Positions 45,223-57,221 of a stretch of 64,000 nt of DNA are shown here, one piece after another. Location: contig BSBM01001661.1 in the NCBI GenBank assembly GCA_027924585.1, forward strand, positions 5,403,501-5,467,500. The letters run 5' to 3'. The notes under the pieces are model-generated. The model had not been told where the DNA came from, did not search any database, and saw nothing but the letters and a program-made list of their open reading frames with translations. The stretch comes from Larix kaempferi (Eukaryota > Streptophyta > Pinopsida > Pinales > Pinaceae). Numbering within the stretch: position 1 is the first letter of the stretch; each line of letters begins with the position of its first letter. The translations under genes and the position numbers were made by a program.

Positions 45223-47107
45223 AAAAAGATGGGGTTCGTGTTATTCAAGAAGGCAAGAATTGAAAAATATTTTCAGCCGGAGTTATCATTTGCTGAATTC
45301 TTCCTTCAGGTCGGAGAGGTCGACTGCGAATTTTGGTCAAGAAGCCATTTGCTTGATTGGATTCATTGGAAGTGTGAGATCACCTGAGTTGCCCTTTATG
45401 CTCAGTGAATAGGGTAGGAGCATTTGTATATAAATAAGCTTGCAGGTCAAGCATTTGCATCTATTTCAGTTAGCAGTTTGTGCGTTCAGCTTGCAGCATT
45501 TTCAGAAAAGTTCAATATGTTTTCAGCTTCAGGTTGCAGTTTTTAGGGTTGTAAGCCACCCAATGGATCAGGCACTTGGTATACGGATGTTCTTTGCTAC
45601 CTCGCTGGGAGGATAGCATCCCCGGTTGGAGGCAATTGTTAGCACCTATTTAATTTTTGCAGAAAATTACTGGATGTGAAAGGTGGGAGGTTGAACGACT
45701 ACCTGATGGAAGCCTGGAGCACTCCATATCCTCGATGGCTAGGAGCTAGAATGATAAAGGAAGAGGTCTAGGAGGACCTAGCACAATGAAAATGGAATTA
45801 TTTTTAAGTGTGAGCATTAATATACAAGAGAAATCAATTAATAAGGCTAAAATACCCTAAGTCCTATAGTCCGCTTATAAATAGATGGGGAGGCTAAGTA
45901 CTGTGCGTATAGGCACCGTCGATCGAACGCAAGCTCGAGATCAATGGCTTACGTTGAAGATCACATGACCAAACTGCAAGGAAGAGAAGGGATAAGCAGA
46001 TGCGATGGGCCTTACCCATTGGACAGATGACAACCGGAGGAAACATCGCAAAGACTATAAGAAGTGAGCGGTATCATTTTAATAGCATTGTGATGGTGCC
46101 AAGATGTAGAGGCAGGTGTTTGGACACGTGGATGATTCGGTAAAGGCAGAGTGGCAGCCTATGGTCAAGGACAAGGGTCCCGCAATAATGAATGCAATGT
46201 GACTAAGTAAATGAAAGAGATTGTCCCTAGGTAGATCGACGGTCCTGGATGATCGTCGCATCCAAAAGATGCACGATGAATAGTGGCAGGGTAGATGCGA
46301 TGGACCGGGTCCCGTCGGACAGGTGTCAGCTCCACAGCTTGTCGCATAGAGAAAAGGTGATATAGGAGAAGCTTTTTAGGGTGCATGCGATGCTACCCTA
46401 TAGATGCATGCAAATGAGATTAACAACCCAGATAAGGACACGTGGTGCACAGAGGACGACAGATAGATGGTAGTTGTCAAATCACTGGGTAAAGAGGGGC
46501 CATATCTGACGGAGGAAAGTAAGCACGTGGGAGATCAAAGGTTGAGATTAAGGGACAGTTGGCTAAGAAAATCAAAGGTTATGGAGGCGCGATTATATAT
46601 GTGAGAGCACCCATCAAAGTTTACATTTTTATTTTTCCGTGACCTATCTGAGCAGATCCAAGCATGGAGGGCCCCAGAGATCCTATATCATGTTCGGCCA
46701 AGACCAAACTGGTCTGCGAGGAATCTATCCTTCAGGACCTCGGCCTCTTGAGCCTGGAGGTCTCCTCAACAATGACAATGGTTGCCTTGTTTCTCCAAAG
46801 TCCGTCCGAAGTTCGTTGGACCTTTTTAACTGCCCGCCTCGGGCTTGACTTGGACATTCGGGATAGTTCCCACATCCTGTTGAGCGTTCAAAGTAATTGT
46901 TGGTCTATTCGAAGGCGAAGGTGGGTCAATACCAAGCCCCGATATGGGAGGGTTTCTGACCAAAGGTATCCACCCACGGATGAAAGTTTCCCCTAGTACT
47001 AGTAACTTCAGGCCTAAGATCTAGATAAAGGGAGGGGATTGAAACAAGTAGGTGAGGAAGACATTGACCACAGCCATACCAGGATGAAGGCGGAAGTTCT
47101 CAAGGAG
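45223..47107 (+). other. Non-coding 3' interior of the TR-GAG element
   Basis: Contains TATA-like boxes near 45425 and 45873 and several CACGTG-type words (about 46120, 46440 and 46525). No pol domain is seen on either strand; frames at 46639-46996 have no recognisable motif. Confidence 0.6.
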
Positions 47108-49121
47108 TTATAAGCATCCTAAAGGTGCTGGATGCTTATGGTCGGGAGGTTGGTATACGTGTAAAGGCCGAAGAAGCCGACAATGAGGGTAAAAAGGAAA
47201 GTCACTTGTGTGGATTAGCGGATGGCTCGAGAGGTGGTGGAAGTGATGCAATCCATGACTTTCAACATGTGAAGGGAAGATGAGGCATAGTAGTATGGCA
47301 CGGGACATAACATCATGGCAGGATGGGAAAAAATTACCGACACCGGTGGATGGGGTAGGTTATAATCTCGGTCGGCAATGATGATGGAAGGTCACTTGTG
47401 CAGGATGACAGGTGACCCAAGTGGTTCCGAAGATGAGGTGACTCACGTCTTTCGAAGTTTGCAAAAAATGTGAAGTTAAGTATTGTCACGTGAGGGATGT
47501 CAGAAGGATAGACCGACAAAGGGGCCTTTGACTATTATCCCAGATGATTATCGGTATGATGGAAGGTACCTATGCATCATCATTAGCTACATCGTCTATC
47601 TGGGAAGCTTTGCTGAGCATGCTGAAGGTCATCTTAGACCTTGGGAATCATGGTTACTTGATTGAGGAATCTGATCGAGTTATCATGGCAATTATAGCCA
47701 CATGTAGCCGCTGTCATCATCACAACAATTATGGATATGGTTTTCACGTCCCTTGCCCGTAGTTGGTATATGGGAAAGATGGTACACCTGGAAGTTCGAG
47801 CATCTTTTCTGTTGGGATTAGCTCATGGAGAAAGGGCAGGAGTCCGAAGTGGTGTTCATGCCAGAACAAACATGGGCTGAGGTGGAGGAAAAGCTTACTC
47901 CTCCATCTCTTATGGTATTTGACCTCATAGAATCCAGCTCTTCCAGTGAAGACGAGGAGCCTAATAGACGACAAGTGTCCAAAGGAATCTGATGACGAAG
48001 GAAGGAGGAGACCCTTGAAATCAAGAAAGGCAGCCATCTGGATACAGAAATGGTTCACGATTTTGTAATCTCCGCTGAAGAAGTGACACCTATCCTCTCG
48101 GATGACGCATCACAGATTAACAGCTCATTGAAAGTGGAAGATTTCTTTGACTCGTAAGGTCATTTGCGAACCCAGGGTTAAGACGGCCCTCTGTCTATGA
48201 TATTATGTTCCTTGTCTTAATCAGTCTGTTTGGAACATGACACGTATGTAATATTCTTGAATTTTTGGGTCAATGAGGTGTCACTCAGATATTAGTTTTT
48301 TGGTTTAGGCGAGTAGAGTAAAGGGCTCCCAACATCTATATATATGCGATGTAATAGAATGAAAGTTGGTTGAAAAATATTGTTGAAAAATCTTATGAGA
48401 AATTTGGTGTATTGTTCTGTAAGAAGCTTTTGAGCTATATTTTGAATAAAGATTTGCAGAGTTGAGCCAATGTTTTCTCAGGGATTCTTGTGTAACTGGT
48501 CTTGTAGTCTGTTCCTTCTTTTTCCATGTGAATTATGTATCTCTCATTGTTAATTCCAGTCTGTAACATTCTTTCGTACTTGGTGCAGTGTGATAGCTAA
48601 GTGGAATTCATAGAAATTATGCTCTACTTATCTTTTTCCAAGTATTCCACCATTACTTTTCTGCTTAAATTGATATAGGATTCATCATTGTATGCCTTAT
48701 GTCAATGGATTGTTTCTTTCTCTTTTGTTTCACCAATTAAAATCACTTTGACTACGATCTGTTCGCTACCTCGCCCCTGTGTGAATGAATTCTCAGATCT
48801 TCTGTGAATAATTTTCAAGATTTTCTTAAGGTGACTCCATTGCCCAAATAAAGATCCATATGTTTAAGCCAAGCTACATTTAAACGATTTTGTTCCCAAC
48901 ATAAATCTGATCTTCTGTATTGTTGTAATTGAATATCTTGAATGATCAATGCTGGTGTATGTTTTCATTGTTGACAACTTTGATTATTCCAGTCTTTCAT
49001 AGAGCTGTAGAGAGAGCCCTCTCAGGCTAAGCTAGGTCAGTACCTTAAGTCTAAAGATTGGTTAGTGGTTACCCCAGTTTTCCCTCTCCCACAACCTAGG
49101 GGTTCATTTTTGGTGTTAACA
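47108..49121 (+). repeat. 3' LTR of the TR-GAG element
   Basis: Matches the 5' LTR from TTATAAGC to GTTAACA, with scattered substitutions and small indels. Confidence 0.88.
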
Positions 49122-50620
49122 CATTGGATGCACTAATAGAGAGATTAGACCGCTCTATATACCGAGTAGCAAACCAACCACCAAAAAGAGGAGGCAGAGG
49201 ATGTAGAATAGGTTTTAGAGATGGACGAGGAGGAGGTTGCATAGGTCTGATTTGATGTTACAATTGTAATGATATTGGACCCCTCTCCCGATATTGCCCT
49301 TTACCTAAGAGATGATTGTGTATCTACCACCGTACGAATACACATATTGTTGAGGAATTCCCAAAACTGATCGCATAGTGGGAAGATTGCACAAGATGAC
49401 CAAGTAATTTTATTAACTTTGAACTGCGGGAGGATCGCAACTTAGTAGGTTTTGTTGTTGTCTGGGGAGGATCAAGAATCGAAGCAGGCCAGTGTAGATA
49501 TAATTTACCAGTAATAAGAAAAGCAACACAAGAGATTTTAAGTACATCTCGGTTCAATAAAAAGAAATTTACCATGATGTTGTCAACATGTTTAGATGAA
49601 TACCAATCCCACCAGCCAAGGATGAGGTAGGACCATCCCACCAATATATATAGGATGACACAAAGAGAAATGGTGGAAGAGAAACATGCATTAACAAGGT
49701 AAAATATTTTGTTTCTTTATGTCTTACCTTGTTAAAAGATATTTTGGAGGATGAAAGTGCCACCTATAAGCTCAGCAAAACACTTTGCAAAATGAATGGT
49801 GTTGTGAAAGTCGATGAGGAAATCTGTGCCTTGCTACCTGAAAGAATAGTTTAGCTTGTGCAGATGCATACAAGGAAGAAGATTGGTCATGAATTTCAGC
49901 TAGATGCATAAGTCCATGGCTATGATATTAGGAGTTTGATGCTAGATTTGGGGTCTGATATGAATATACTCCCAAAGAAGTCATGGGAATAAATGTATTG
50001 TCCTTCCCTTGTTTACTCCCCTATTCAATTGATTATGGCGAACCAATACTGCATCTTCTTGATTAGCCGGTTGGATAATGTTGAAGTTGATTTAGAAGGT
50101 GTCAAAACCTTCACCGATTTAGAAGTAATTGAGATTATTGGTGGCACTGATCCTTATCTAGTGTTGTTGGGCATAATCCATGATTATGAGAACTATGGAG
50201 TGATTGAATTGAGAAATAGGACAATGAACTTTGAAGCTGATGGTATGAAGGTTACACAACCTTTGGACCCACACCAAGGACTCCAATACATTGAGCTAGT
50301 ATATGAGAACATGGAAAGAGATAATTTGGATAACATATATTCCTTAACAATGAGGAAGAGGGAATATTATGTGAACCTGACAATAGAAGGATCGATGAGT
50401 TGGAGAAGCATTCACTCTTTTGATAGTGATTATGAAGAAGCTTGGGATAATTGGAAAAATGGAAGACATGAGCTCTCTTCTCGACATTGCACAATGATAA
50501 AATTAGTTTGATGGATTAGAGTAGAAGTGAACGATCCACTAGTATATGATGGCATCAATGGCTTAGATAGATTCCTTAGGAAAATGGACTTTGTAGAAGA
50601 ATATAGAAATTCCTCTTTTG
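49122..50620 (+). pseudogene. Gypsy gag C-terminus and protease fragment
   Basis: Starts in mid-gag with LDALIERLDRSIYRVANQP and a Gly/Arg-rich stretch, then CYNCNDIGPLSRYCP, a knuckle whose His is lost, and CIYHRTNTHIVEEFPKLIA. The protease region (about 49900-50510) has the damaged active-site stretch LDLGSDMNILPKKSW and then VIEIIGGTDPYLVLLGI. The longest open part is 49993-50511 (172 aa). It is the same gypsy family as 1-8835, where PYLVLLGIDWA is the counterpart. RT is absent. Neither LTR end is visible, so it is a fragment. Confidence 0.8.
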
Positions 50621-51180
50621 CTTAAGCATTAAGAACCCTCCCGCTAGTCTATTTAATTCCCATAGGTTCGAGCGGGTACTGACAATCAGGGAATTGACTG
50701 AGGACTGATTCCATTGGAATAAACTAAGATCTTAAATAGTGATATCAAGTCATCAGTAGGTAAAAGAAGGCCACCGGGGCAAGTAGAAACTGACATGCAT
50801 TGCATGCAAGAAAGATTCATAATGCATGCAACCATAGATAATTAAAGTGTCCGCATGCATCCAGCAGTGAGTGCATGCAATATCAACTTCAAAAAAGAAA
50901 AGAAAAGTGACTTAGGGAATGAAAAAGTCAAGGCATTTAATCTCAACATGATAAAAGAAGGAAAAAGCGAGTTGCTTAGCATGCTAAAGTTACTATTGAT
51001 CAGTGAGATTCGTATTGAGAGCTCTGTGAGACAAGCTAGGGTTGAGGGCACATATCTTAGCCAACAAGTGTGTTTCTATAGTGAAATATATCTTCCCTAA
51101 TCACTTCCAGGGGTAAATAATACAGGTTTATTATTATGCTTCATCATTACATAAAGGATTCAATATTCTTCTCAAAGATT
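50621..51180. other. Unassigned DNA between gypsy fragment and tandem array
   Basis: No domain recognised. An 81-aa frame (50855-51100) has no family signature. Confidence 0.4.
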
Positions 51181-51189
51181 CAAGCCAAA

Positions 51190-51850
51190 GGATGGAGAGG
51201 GTGCCTCACATATTCTAAGATCATTGAGGGTGCATTCATCTGAGCCATTTAGGCTCTATTATTCTAACTATTCACCAAACATATTTCTATTGATCCTTCT
51301 TTCATCTTATTGGATCCATTCAAGTATTTTAGAGACTAATTCCAGAGATCGAATAAAGAAGACGACGCATTCACTTTGCATGGGCGAATTACATCTATTG
51401 GAGGTAACTCATATATCAATCTAACTCTGATGCATGTCCTGCATTCCTGTTCTATACTACTGAGAGGGATATTATAAGCCTTACCATGGAATATTGGGTT
51501 CATATCACCCTTTTGGAGCTATATATATTGATTTGGATATTGAGGAGGGTGCACCTACTTTGCATGGGTGAATTTCTATTGACATCCACACTCACAACTT
51601 GACCTAGGGTTGATGCATGGGCTACATGCTTCTTCCATCTTCTTCAAAAGGCCACTATAAGACCGACTATTGATTACAGGAGCCTACACTATCTTTATGT
51701 AGCATTTATCATTGATTTCAGGATTGAAGAAGGAGTCATTCTTGCATGGGCGAATTACCTCCAGGAGCAACTGTCCGAATCTGGGTCTGTACTTCATGCA
51801 TGTTTTGCATGTCAGCTTAATATCATTATATAGAGCAATCACAACACCTT
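51190..51850. repeat. Degenerate tandem array, period about 183 bp
   Basis: GCATGGG(C/T)GAATT starts at 51378, 51562 and 51744 (spacings 184 and 182). It is followed by TACATCTATTGGAGG-like and GATGCATG(T/G)-like phrases. A partial earlier unit begins near 51195. It lies within the presumed LTR that ends at 52053. Confidence 0.75.
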
Positions 51851-52053
51851 GGTATGCACATGCATGTATTTTGAATTTCTTTATGTTGTAAATATGATTA
51901 CTTGGGTTTTATGGTTCATGCAACCCCATGCATTTCTCATGCAACATCATGGAAGCATATTATTTTTAATTTTTGGGTATTGAGACATCAAAGGAACAAC
52001 ACCAACTTCATAAACTCTACACAAAGATAGTAAACATTAGTTGGGATATTACA

Positions 52054-52066
52054 TTTGTATCAGAGC
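52054..52066 (+). other. LTR end and primer-binding site of a truncated gypsy element
   Basis: GGGATATTACA (LTR end at 52053) is followed by TTTGTATCAGAGC, the iMet site with one base missing. The LTR start could not be located. The interior is cut by copia-4 at 52107. Confidence 0.7.
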
Positions 52067-52106
52067 ATGTTCCTCATGTTAGTATTTTATAATTCAAGGA
52101 TGGTTA

Positions 52107-52700
52107 TGTTAGATTTTCATACAATTTATTTATTATCACAAATATAACCATATGCAATAGGATCACTAGAAGATATACAAGCACACCATAAACAAGAGTA
52201 CACAACAATTTATCCTGGGAAAACCCTCTCATGGGAAAAACCCAACAAAACTTCTTTAGTATATATTTGTCAACAAGTACAATGTCAATCTTGTACAATA
52301 ACCCAAGAACAAAGAAACCCAAGAATAAGGTGTCTTCAATACAACTACTGTTTCTCCCAAGTGAACTTGTCTCTCTCTCTACTAATGTGAACTAGCTTGA
52401 GTGAGTGATGTTCCAAATGAGCCATGCACCACTCTTATTTATACTAGTTATAACATGGCCTTTTTACCTAACTGGGCCGACCTGTTCTTTCCTAATTGGG
52501 CCAACTTGACAGGGGTAGTTTTTCCCATTGTTTGGGGTAGACTGCCCATTCTTTGGGGAAATTTACCCATTGGGTTGACTTGTCTATTTTACTTGATTTC
52601 TTTTAGGATTTTTACATGATCAAATAAAATATGAATATTTCCCGAATGAATTACAATAAAAGTACAATAAGAATATCTTCCGAAGTTACATTCTTCAACA
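52107..52700 (-). repeat. 3' LTR of copia-4
   Basis: 594 bp with TGTTAGAT...CTTCAACA ends on the plus strand. On the minus strand it starts TGTTGAAGAATGTAACTTCGGAAG, like the other copia LTRs here. Confidence 0.85.
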
Positions 52701-52712
52701 CTCCCTCTTAAC
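52701..52712 (-). other. Polypurine tract of copia-4
   Basis: Minus strand GTTAAGAGGGAG abuts the LTR, the same tract as in copia-1. Confidence 0.85.
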
Positions 52713-52858
52713 ATGGAAGGTATTCTTTTGGTGCTATCAGCATCATCACTGTTGTTGGAACTCTGTACTATGACCATTGACTTCTGACATCTCTCAAATA
52801 TATACATCATTAGAAGTTCGGTACAATCAAGCCATCAAGTGGGTCCATCCCAAGAGCT

Positions 52859-53375
52859 CTCATTACGTCGCTACATCGACCACCTGCATTACCACACTAT
52901 GTATCCAAATCACCTCGTGAGTGTAGCCTAGGAGCCCAAATTACGTCACTGAAGTGACTACCCACTATCACGTCACATCTCATCATGTTGAGACCACCCG
53001 AGGACCATGAATTATGTCACCCAGTGACCACCTACGTCTTCTCACATCTCAGCAACATGAACCTAGTGAGTATAGCTTAGGAGCACAAATTACGTCATCG
53101 ATGTGACTACCCTCATGTCACATCATGTGGAGAATAGCTCAGGACCACGAATTACGTTATCTAGTGACCACCTGCATCTTCACACATGTTATGTATGCCC
53201 AAAATAGCACCAACAACCAAGAGACTCAATTACATCACCAATGTGACTACCTACTGCATCCTCGTGAGTGTAGTCCAGGAGCCCACATTATGTCACCAAA
53301 GTGACCACTCACTAACACATCACCTCAAGTGGAGACCCTCTTAGGAGCACAAATTACATCACTACGTCACTATCT
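52859..53375. repeat. Minisatellite, eight degenerate copies, 55-95-bp spacing
   Basis: The phrase AATTA(C/T)GTCAC...GTGAC(C/T)AC recurs at about 52862, 52938, 53009, 53077, 53132, 53228, 53284 and 53352. Each core is a short inverted repeat (GTCAC/GTGAC). It lies between RNase H and the 3' LTR. Confidence 0.82.
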
Positions 53376-53397
53376 GCATCTCACACATGCTATGTTT

Positions 53398-54462
53398 CTC
53401 ATCCATCCCTCTTTTGAGGATCATCAATCTAGGCAACTCCAAGCTTGTCAACACATCGGCTATCTGCTCATTTATCGCAACATACTGGAACGCCACTAAT
53501 CCTTTATGCATCATATCCCTGATATAGTGGTACTTGATCTCGATGTGCTTTGACTTGTCAAGAACAATGGTCTCTCGGACAACTTCACACAACTCTAGTT
53601 GTCGAAGAAAATACAAGTCACCTATAACTCGAGATCAAATAATCTTGCAAGTAACTTTCGAAGCCACACTGCTTAGTAGCTAGATGAACAAGCTGCCATG
53701 TACTCTGCTTCGACTGTACTGAGTGCGTAACTCATCTTCTTCCTATTGAACCGGGATATCATACCTGATCCCAAACTGAAGTAGCATCTTGAAGTGCTCT
53801 TCCTGTCTTTGAAACTACCAGCCCAATCTGCATCAACATAACCCTGCTAGTTAATCTTCCGATCTGTCACATATCTAATCCCATAATCAATCGTGCCCCT
53901 CAGGTACCTCAACACATGCTTTTCCGTAATCAGGTGAACACGTCTCGGCTCTACCATGTACTGACTCAATGTGTTTCCCACAAAGCATATATCCAACCTC
54001 GTGTTCATGAAGTACATCAACAGACCAATCATCTATCTGTATACAATGGCATCCACTATCTTTGAAGAAGTATCACACAAAAACTTCAAATTCGATGCCA
54101 TTAGTGTGGCCATGGCCTTGCAATCCATCATCCCAAATCTCTTCAAGATCTCTACTCCATATTTTCCTTAGATAAGGAAAATCTCTTATGGATTCTGCCA
54201 CACGTCAATACCTAAGAAGTAGCGCATCATACCTAGGTCTTTCATCTCAAATTCTACAGCAAGTTTCTTCTTTGTTTATGCAATGAGCTTCTCGCCACCT
54301 GTCAGGAACAAGTCATCTACATACAAAAGTAGTATCACCGGTTTTCCATCCTCAACCTTGAAGTAAAGGTTGAAATATGGTTTACTTTTGGTAAATCCCA
54401 AGCTCATCAAAAAACTGCCATACCATGTCTTGGGTGCCTGCTTCAAACCATACAAGGCCTTG
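53398..54462 (-). pseudogene. Copia RT-RNase H, second (downstream) copy in copia-4
   Basis: On the minus strand it begins at ALYGLKQAPKTWYGSFLMSLGF, fused to the RNase H tail of the other copy. It continues with ILLLYVDDLFLTG (intact YVDD), YFLGIDVWQNP, YRxMIGLLMYFMNTRLDIC, GYVDADWAGSF, ISRFNRKKMSYALSTVEAE and YMAACSS. It ends after an ADVLT-like RNase H tail near 53398. Stops occur at several Trp or Gln codons. Length is about 1 kb, with the N-terminal RT part lacking. Confidence 0.88.
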
Positions 54463-55720
54463 GTCAACACATCGTCTATCTGCTCATCTGTTGCCACATA
54501 TTGGAGCATCACTAATCCTTTATGCACCATATCCCTGATATAGTGGTACCTGTTCTCGATGTGCTTTGACTTGTCATGAAACACTAGGTTCTTGGACAAC
54601 TTCACACAACTCTAGTTGTCGCAGAAAATACAAGTCACCTCTAACTTGAGATCAAATAATCTTGCAAGTAACTTTCGAAGCCACACTGCTTAGTATCTAG
54701 ATGAACAAGCTGCCATGTAATCTGCTTCAAATGTACTGAGTCCCACACTCATCTTCTTACTATTGAACTGGGAGATCATACCTGATCCCAAATTGAAGCA
54801 ACATCTTGAAGTGCTCTTCTTGTTTGTGAAACTACCGACCCAATCTGCATCAACATAACCCCGCTGGTTAATCTTCTGATCTGTCACATATCTGATGCCA
54901 TAATCAATCGTGCCCTTTAGGTATCTCAACACATGCTTTTACGCAATCAAGTGAAGATGTCTCGGCTCTACCATGTACCGACTCAATGTGTTCACCACAA
55001 AGCATATATCCAAACTCGTGTTCGTGAAGTACATTAACAGACCAATCATCTATCTGTATACAATAGCATCCAATATCTTTGAAGAAGTATCACACAAAAA
55101 ATTCATATTCGATGCCATTGGTGTGGCCATGTACTTGCAATCCATCATCCCAAATCTCTTCAAGATCTCTACTGTATATTTTCCTTGGCTAAGGAAAATC
55201 TCTTATGGATTCTGCCACACCTCAATACCTAAGAAGCAGCACATCATACCCAGGTCTTTCATCTTGAATTCTACGCTAAGTTTCTTCTTTGTTTATGCAA
55301 TGAGATTCTTGCCACCTGTTAGGAACAAGTCATATACATACAAAAGTAGTATCATCGGTTTTCCATCCTCAACCTTGAAGTAAAGGTTGAAATCTGGTTT
55401 ACTTTTGGTAAATCCCAAGCTCATCAAAAAACTGCCATACCATGTCCTTGGTGCATGCTTCAAACCATACAAGGCCTTCTTCAATTTTCACACATGTTTC
55501 TTCCTATCATGTGTCTCAAATCCTCATGGATGCTCCACATACACTTCCTTCTACTACGCCATTCAGGAATGCTACCTTCACGTCCATTTGGTGTACCTTC
55601 CACTTCATCACTGCAACTGTCGCAAGTATAGCTCTAATTGAAGTGTATCTTGCTATAGGAGCACATGTATCGTCATAATCGACTCCCTCTTTCTAAGAAA
55701 TACCATGAACCTCACCTTGT
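54463..55720 (-). pseudogene. Copia RT-RNase H, first (upstream) copy in copia-4
   Basis: Includes the RT N-terminal part absent from the other copy (ARYTSIRAILATVAVMKW, HQMDVKVAFLNG), then ALYGLKHAPRTWYGSF, LLYVYDLFLTG (YVDD changed to YVYD), YVDADWVGSF and NLVFHDKSKHIENRYHYIRD. It ends VATDEQIDDVLTK, which runs straight into ALYGLKQAP of the next copy. The altered YVYD would kill polymerase activity. Confidence 0.88.
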
Positions 55721-55739
55721 ACTTCTGTAGTATTCTTGA

Positions 55740-56075
55740 ATTTGTAAATATTCTTGAAGGTCACTGTTGAACATTCATCACTTGTTCTTCAGAAAAAGTC
55801 TTATTATCCTTCTCTTGCAGGTCATAGCACACGATCTTTCCTACAAGTCAAATTCAGTCATATGATTAGAAACATTCAATGTAATGACAACTTCTTATGC
55901 ATAATGTACACAGTCATGTAACCAATAAATCTTAGCCAATGCTTCAACAAACCACTCATCTATATCCCATATACACATGGTAACTATCTAGATTCCTTCC
56001 ATCTCTACTAGAACATACTATTAAGAGCGTGCACTGCTCTCACATGTTAGCAAAGAGGTTTCATCCTAGAATAGC
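55740..56075 (-). other. End of the intron-like module in copia-4
   Basis: On the minus strand, GAAACCTCTTTGCTAACATG (about 56060), then CTTGTAG/GAAAGATC (about 55845), match the segments just upstream of RT in copia-1 (22410-22632) and copia-3 (38808-39052). Confidence 0.6.
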
Positions 56076-56169
56076 TCCATCAAGGACTCATGGGATGTTG
56101 TGCAACACTATAGGCCTGTTACACCTAAATATTACCATCATGGGACTCATTGTAAACATCCCTAAAGTT

Positions 56170-57042
56170 TTATTGACTAAGTCATTAATCTGGAAGAGAT
56201 GCAAGCCCATTCATACTAGGTTTTGAGAGGTCGTCACAGGTTGTCCTCATGCAACCCGCAACGTCGCAGCTTGGACTCTTACAGACTGTGACGTCGCATC
56301 TTGGCCTCTTACAAACTGCGACGATGTCAATTAATGGACTAAAATAGCTTCTTCGAGCCCATTCTTGAAGCTAGCTGACATGGATCCCTATCCCTGACCT
56401 TTGGGAAAGCTGGCATTCGGTTCCTAACATCTTGGAAGGATCCCCTATCTCTCTCCTACCATATCTCAACCTACCCTATCCACTTAGTCCTATATAAGTG
56501 AAGCTCACTCCCATACCAAGGGGAGGAAGTCTATAGTGTCTACATGCTGGTGAAATTACCTTAGGAGAGATCTCTACTCATCTATTGGAAGACTCACACT
56601 TCCTTAGGAGGCTTTGGCATTGGCTTGATCGAAGAAGGATTGCTACGTTAAGTCATTAGTTGTAGTCTTTTCATCCTATGTATTTCCCTTTCAATACAGT
56701 AATATAAGTGATTTCCACCAAAATCTCATTGTGTTGATGATATCTTGTGTAGTTTTCCTACTTAACTGCTTACTTAGATCTATTATTGTATAGATGTGTT
56801 TTACTTGTTTTGTTGTCTTGTTATCTTGGCAGGTTTTGCAGCTCAGATCTGAAGATCGTCAAGCTTGGAGCAGCATTCAAGGAGAAAAGGATCAACGATC
56901 TATAAGGTAAATGTATCTAGTTCCTTGCTCTCTAATTAGATGTAGGAGAGTGATTTATATTCTGTTCTATTTGTTCTAGACTTGCGTTGAGCTAGGGAGA
57001 TCAGGCCTCGAGTCCACTCTTAGTAGATTGTCCGTCAAACAA
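56170..57042 (+). repeat. 5' LTR (partial borders) of the Tat-like element
   Basis: Ends GTCCGTCAAACA. TATA box TATATAAG at 56491-56498. Around 56255-56330 a 31-36-bp unit (GACGTCGCA...TTGG(A/C)CTCTTACA) is repeated about twice. Confidence 0.6.
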
Positions 57043-57045
57043 ATA

Positions 57046-57065
57046 TGGCGACCATACTGGGGAAC
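57046..57065 (+). other. Primer-binding site, tRNA-Arg-like (Ogre/Tat type)
   Basis: TGGCGACCATACTGGGGAAC, three bases after the LTR, resembles the tRNA-Arg-derived site used by Ogre-like elements. The tRNA assignment is from memory of that group. Confidence 0.6.
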
Positions 57066-57221
57066 ACATAGTTTGTAGTTTTCAATTTGAATGCCATTTT
57101 CAGTTGATTTCTTTTGCAAGCCATCCATAATCTTATTTTCCTTCTAAACCTTGTTTCACCATCAGATATTCACTTTGAAGAGTCTGTAGTCCTCCTATGA
57201 GTTTGTACTCACCATTTTCAA

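Larger units (their letters stand above)
41302..49121 (+). mobile_element. Non-autonomous gag-only LTR element (TR-GAG type) with 2-kb LTRs
   Basis: Two LTRs of about 2.0 kb (41302-43306; 47108-49121) flank a 3.8-kb interior. The interior has a near-perfect tRNA-Asp-type primer site and one long gag frame (43525-45222). No protease, RT, RNase H or integrase is present. Flanks read CATCG on the left and CATTG on the right, one mismatch. The LTR starts TTATAAGC in both copies, not the usual TG, and no strong polypurine tract precedes the 3' copy. The gag frame has a single stop in about 566 codons, so this is the youngest-looking coding unit here. Confidence 0.82.
52107..56150 (-). mobile_element. 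Ty1/copia element copia-4, minus strand, 5' truncated, RT-RNase H duplicated
   Basis: Read leftward: the intron-like module end (55740-56075), RT start, then two tandem RT-RNase H cassettes, a minisatellite, polypurine tract and 3' LTR (52107-52700). No 5' LTR is present. Homology to the copia-1 interior fades out near 56150, where the next element's LTR must begin. The sequence left of the LTR is GGTTA; its partner duplication is lost. Confidence 0.85.

Noticed and set aside
56170-56230. Exact 5' border of the Tat-like LTR
   Set aside because: Copia-4 similarity fades gradually and no clear TG start or duplication is visible, so I give only an approximate border.
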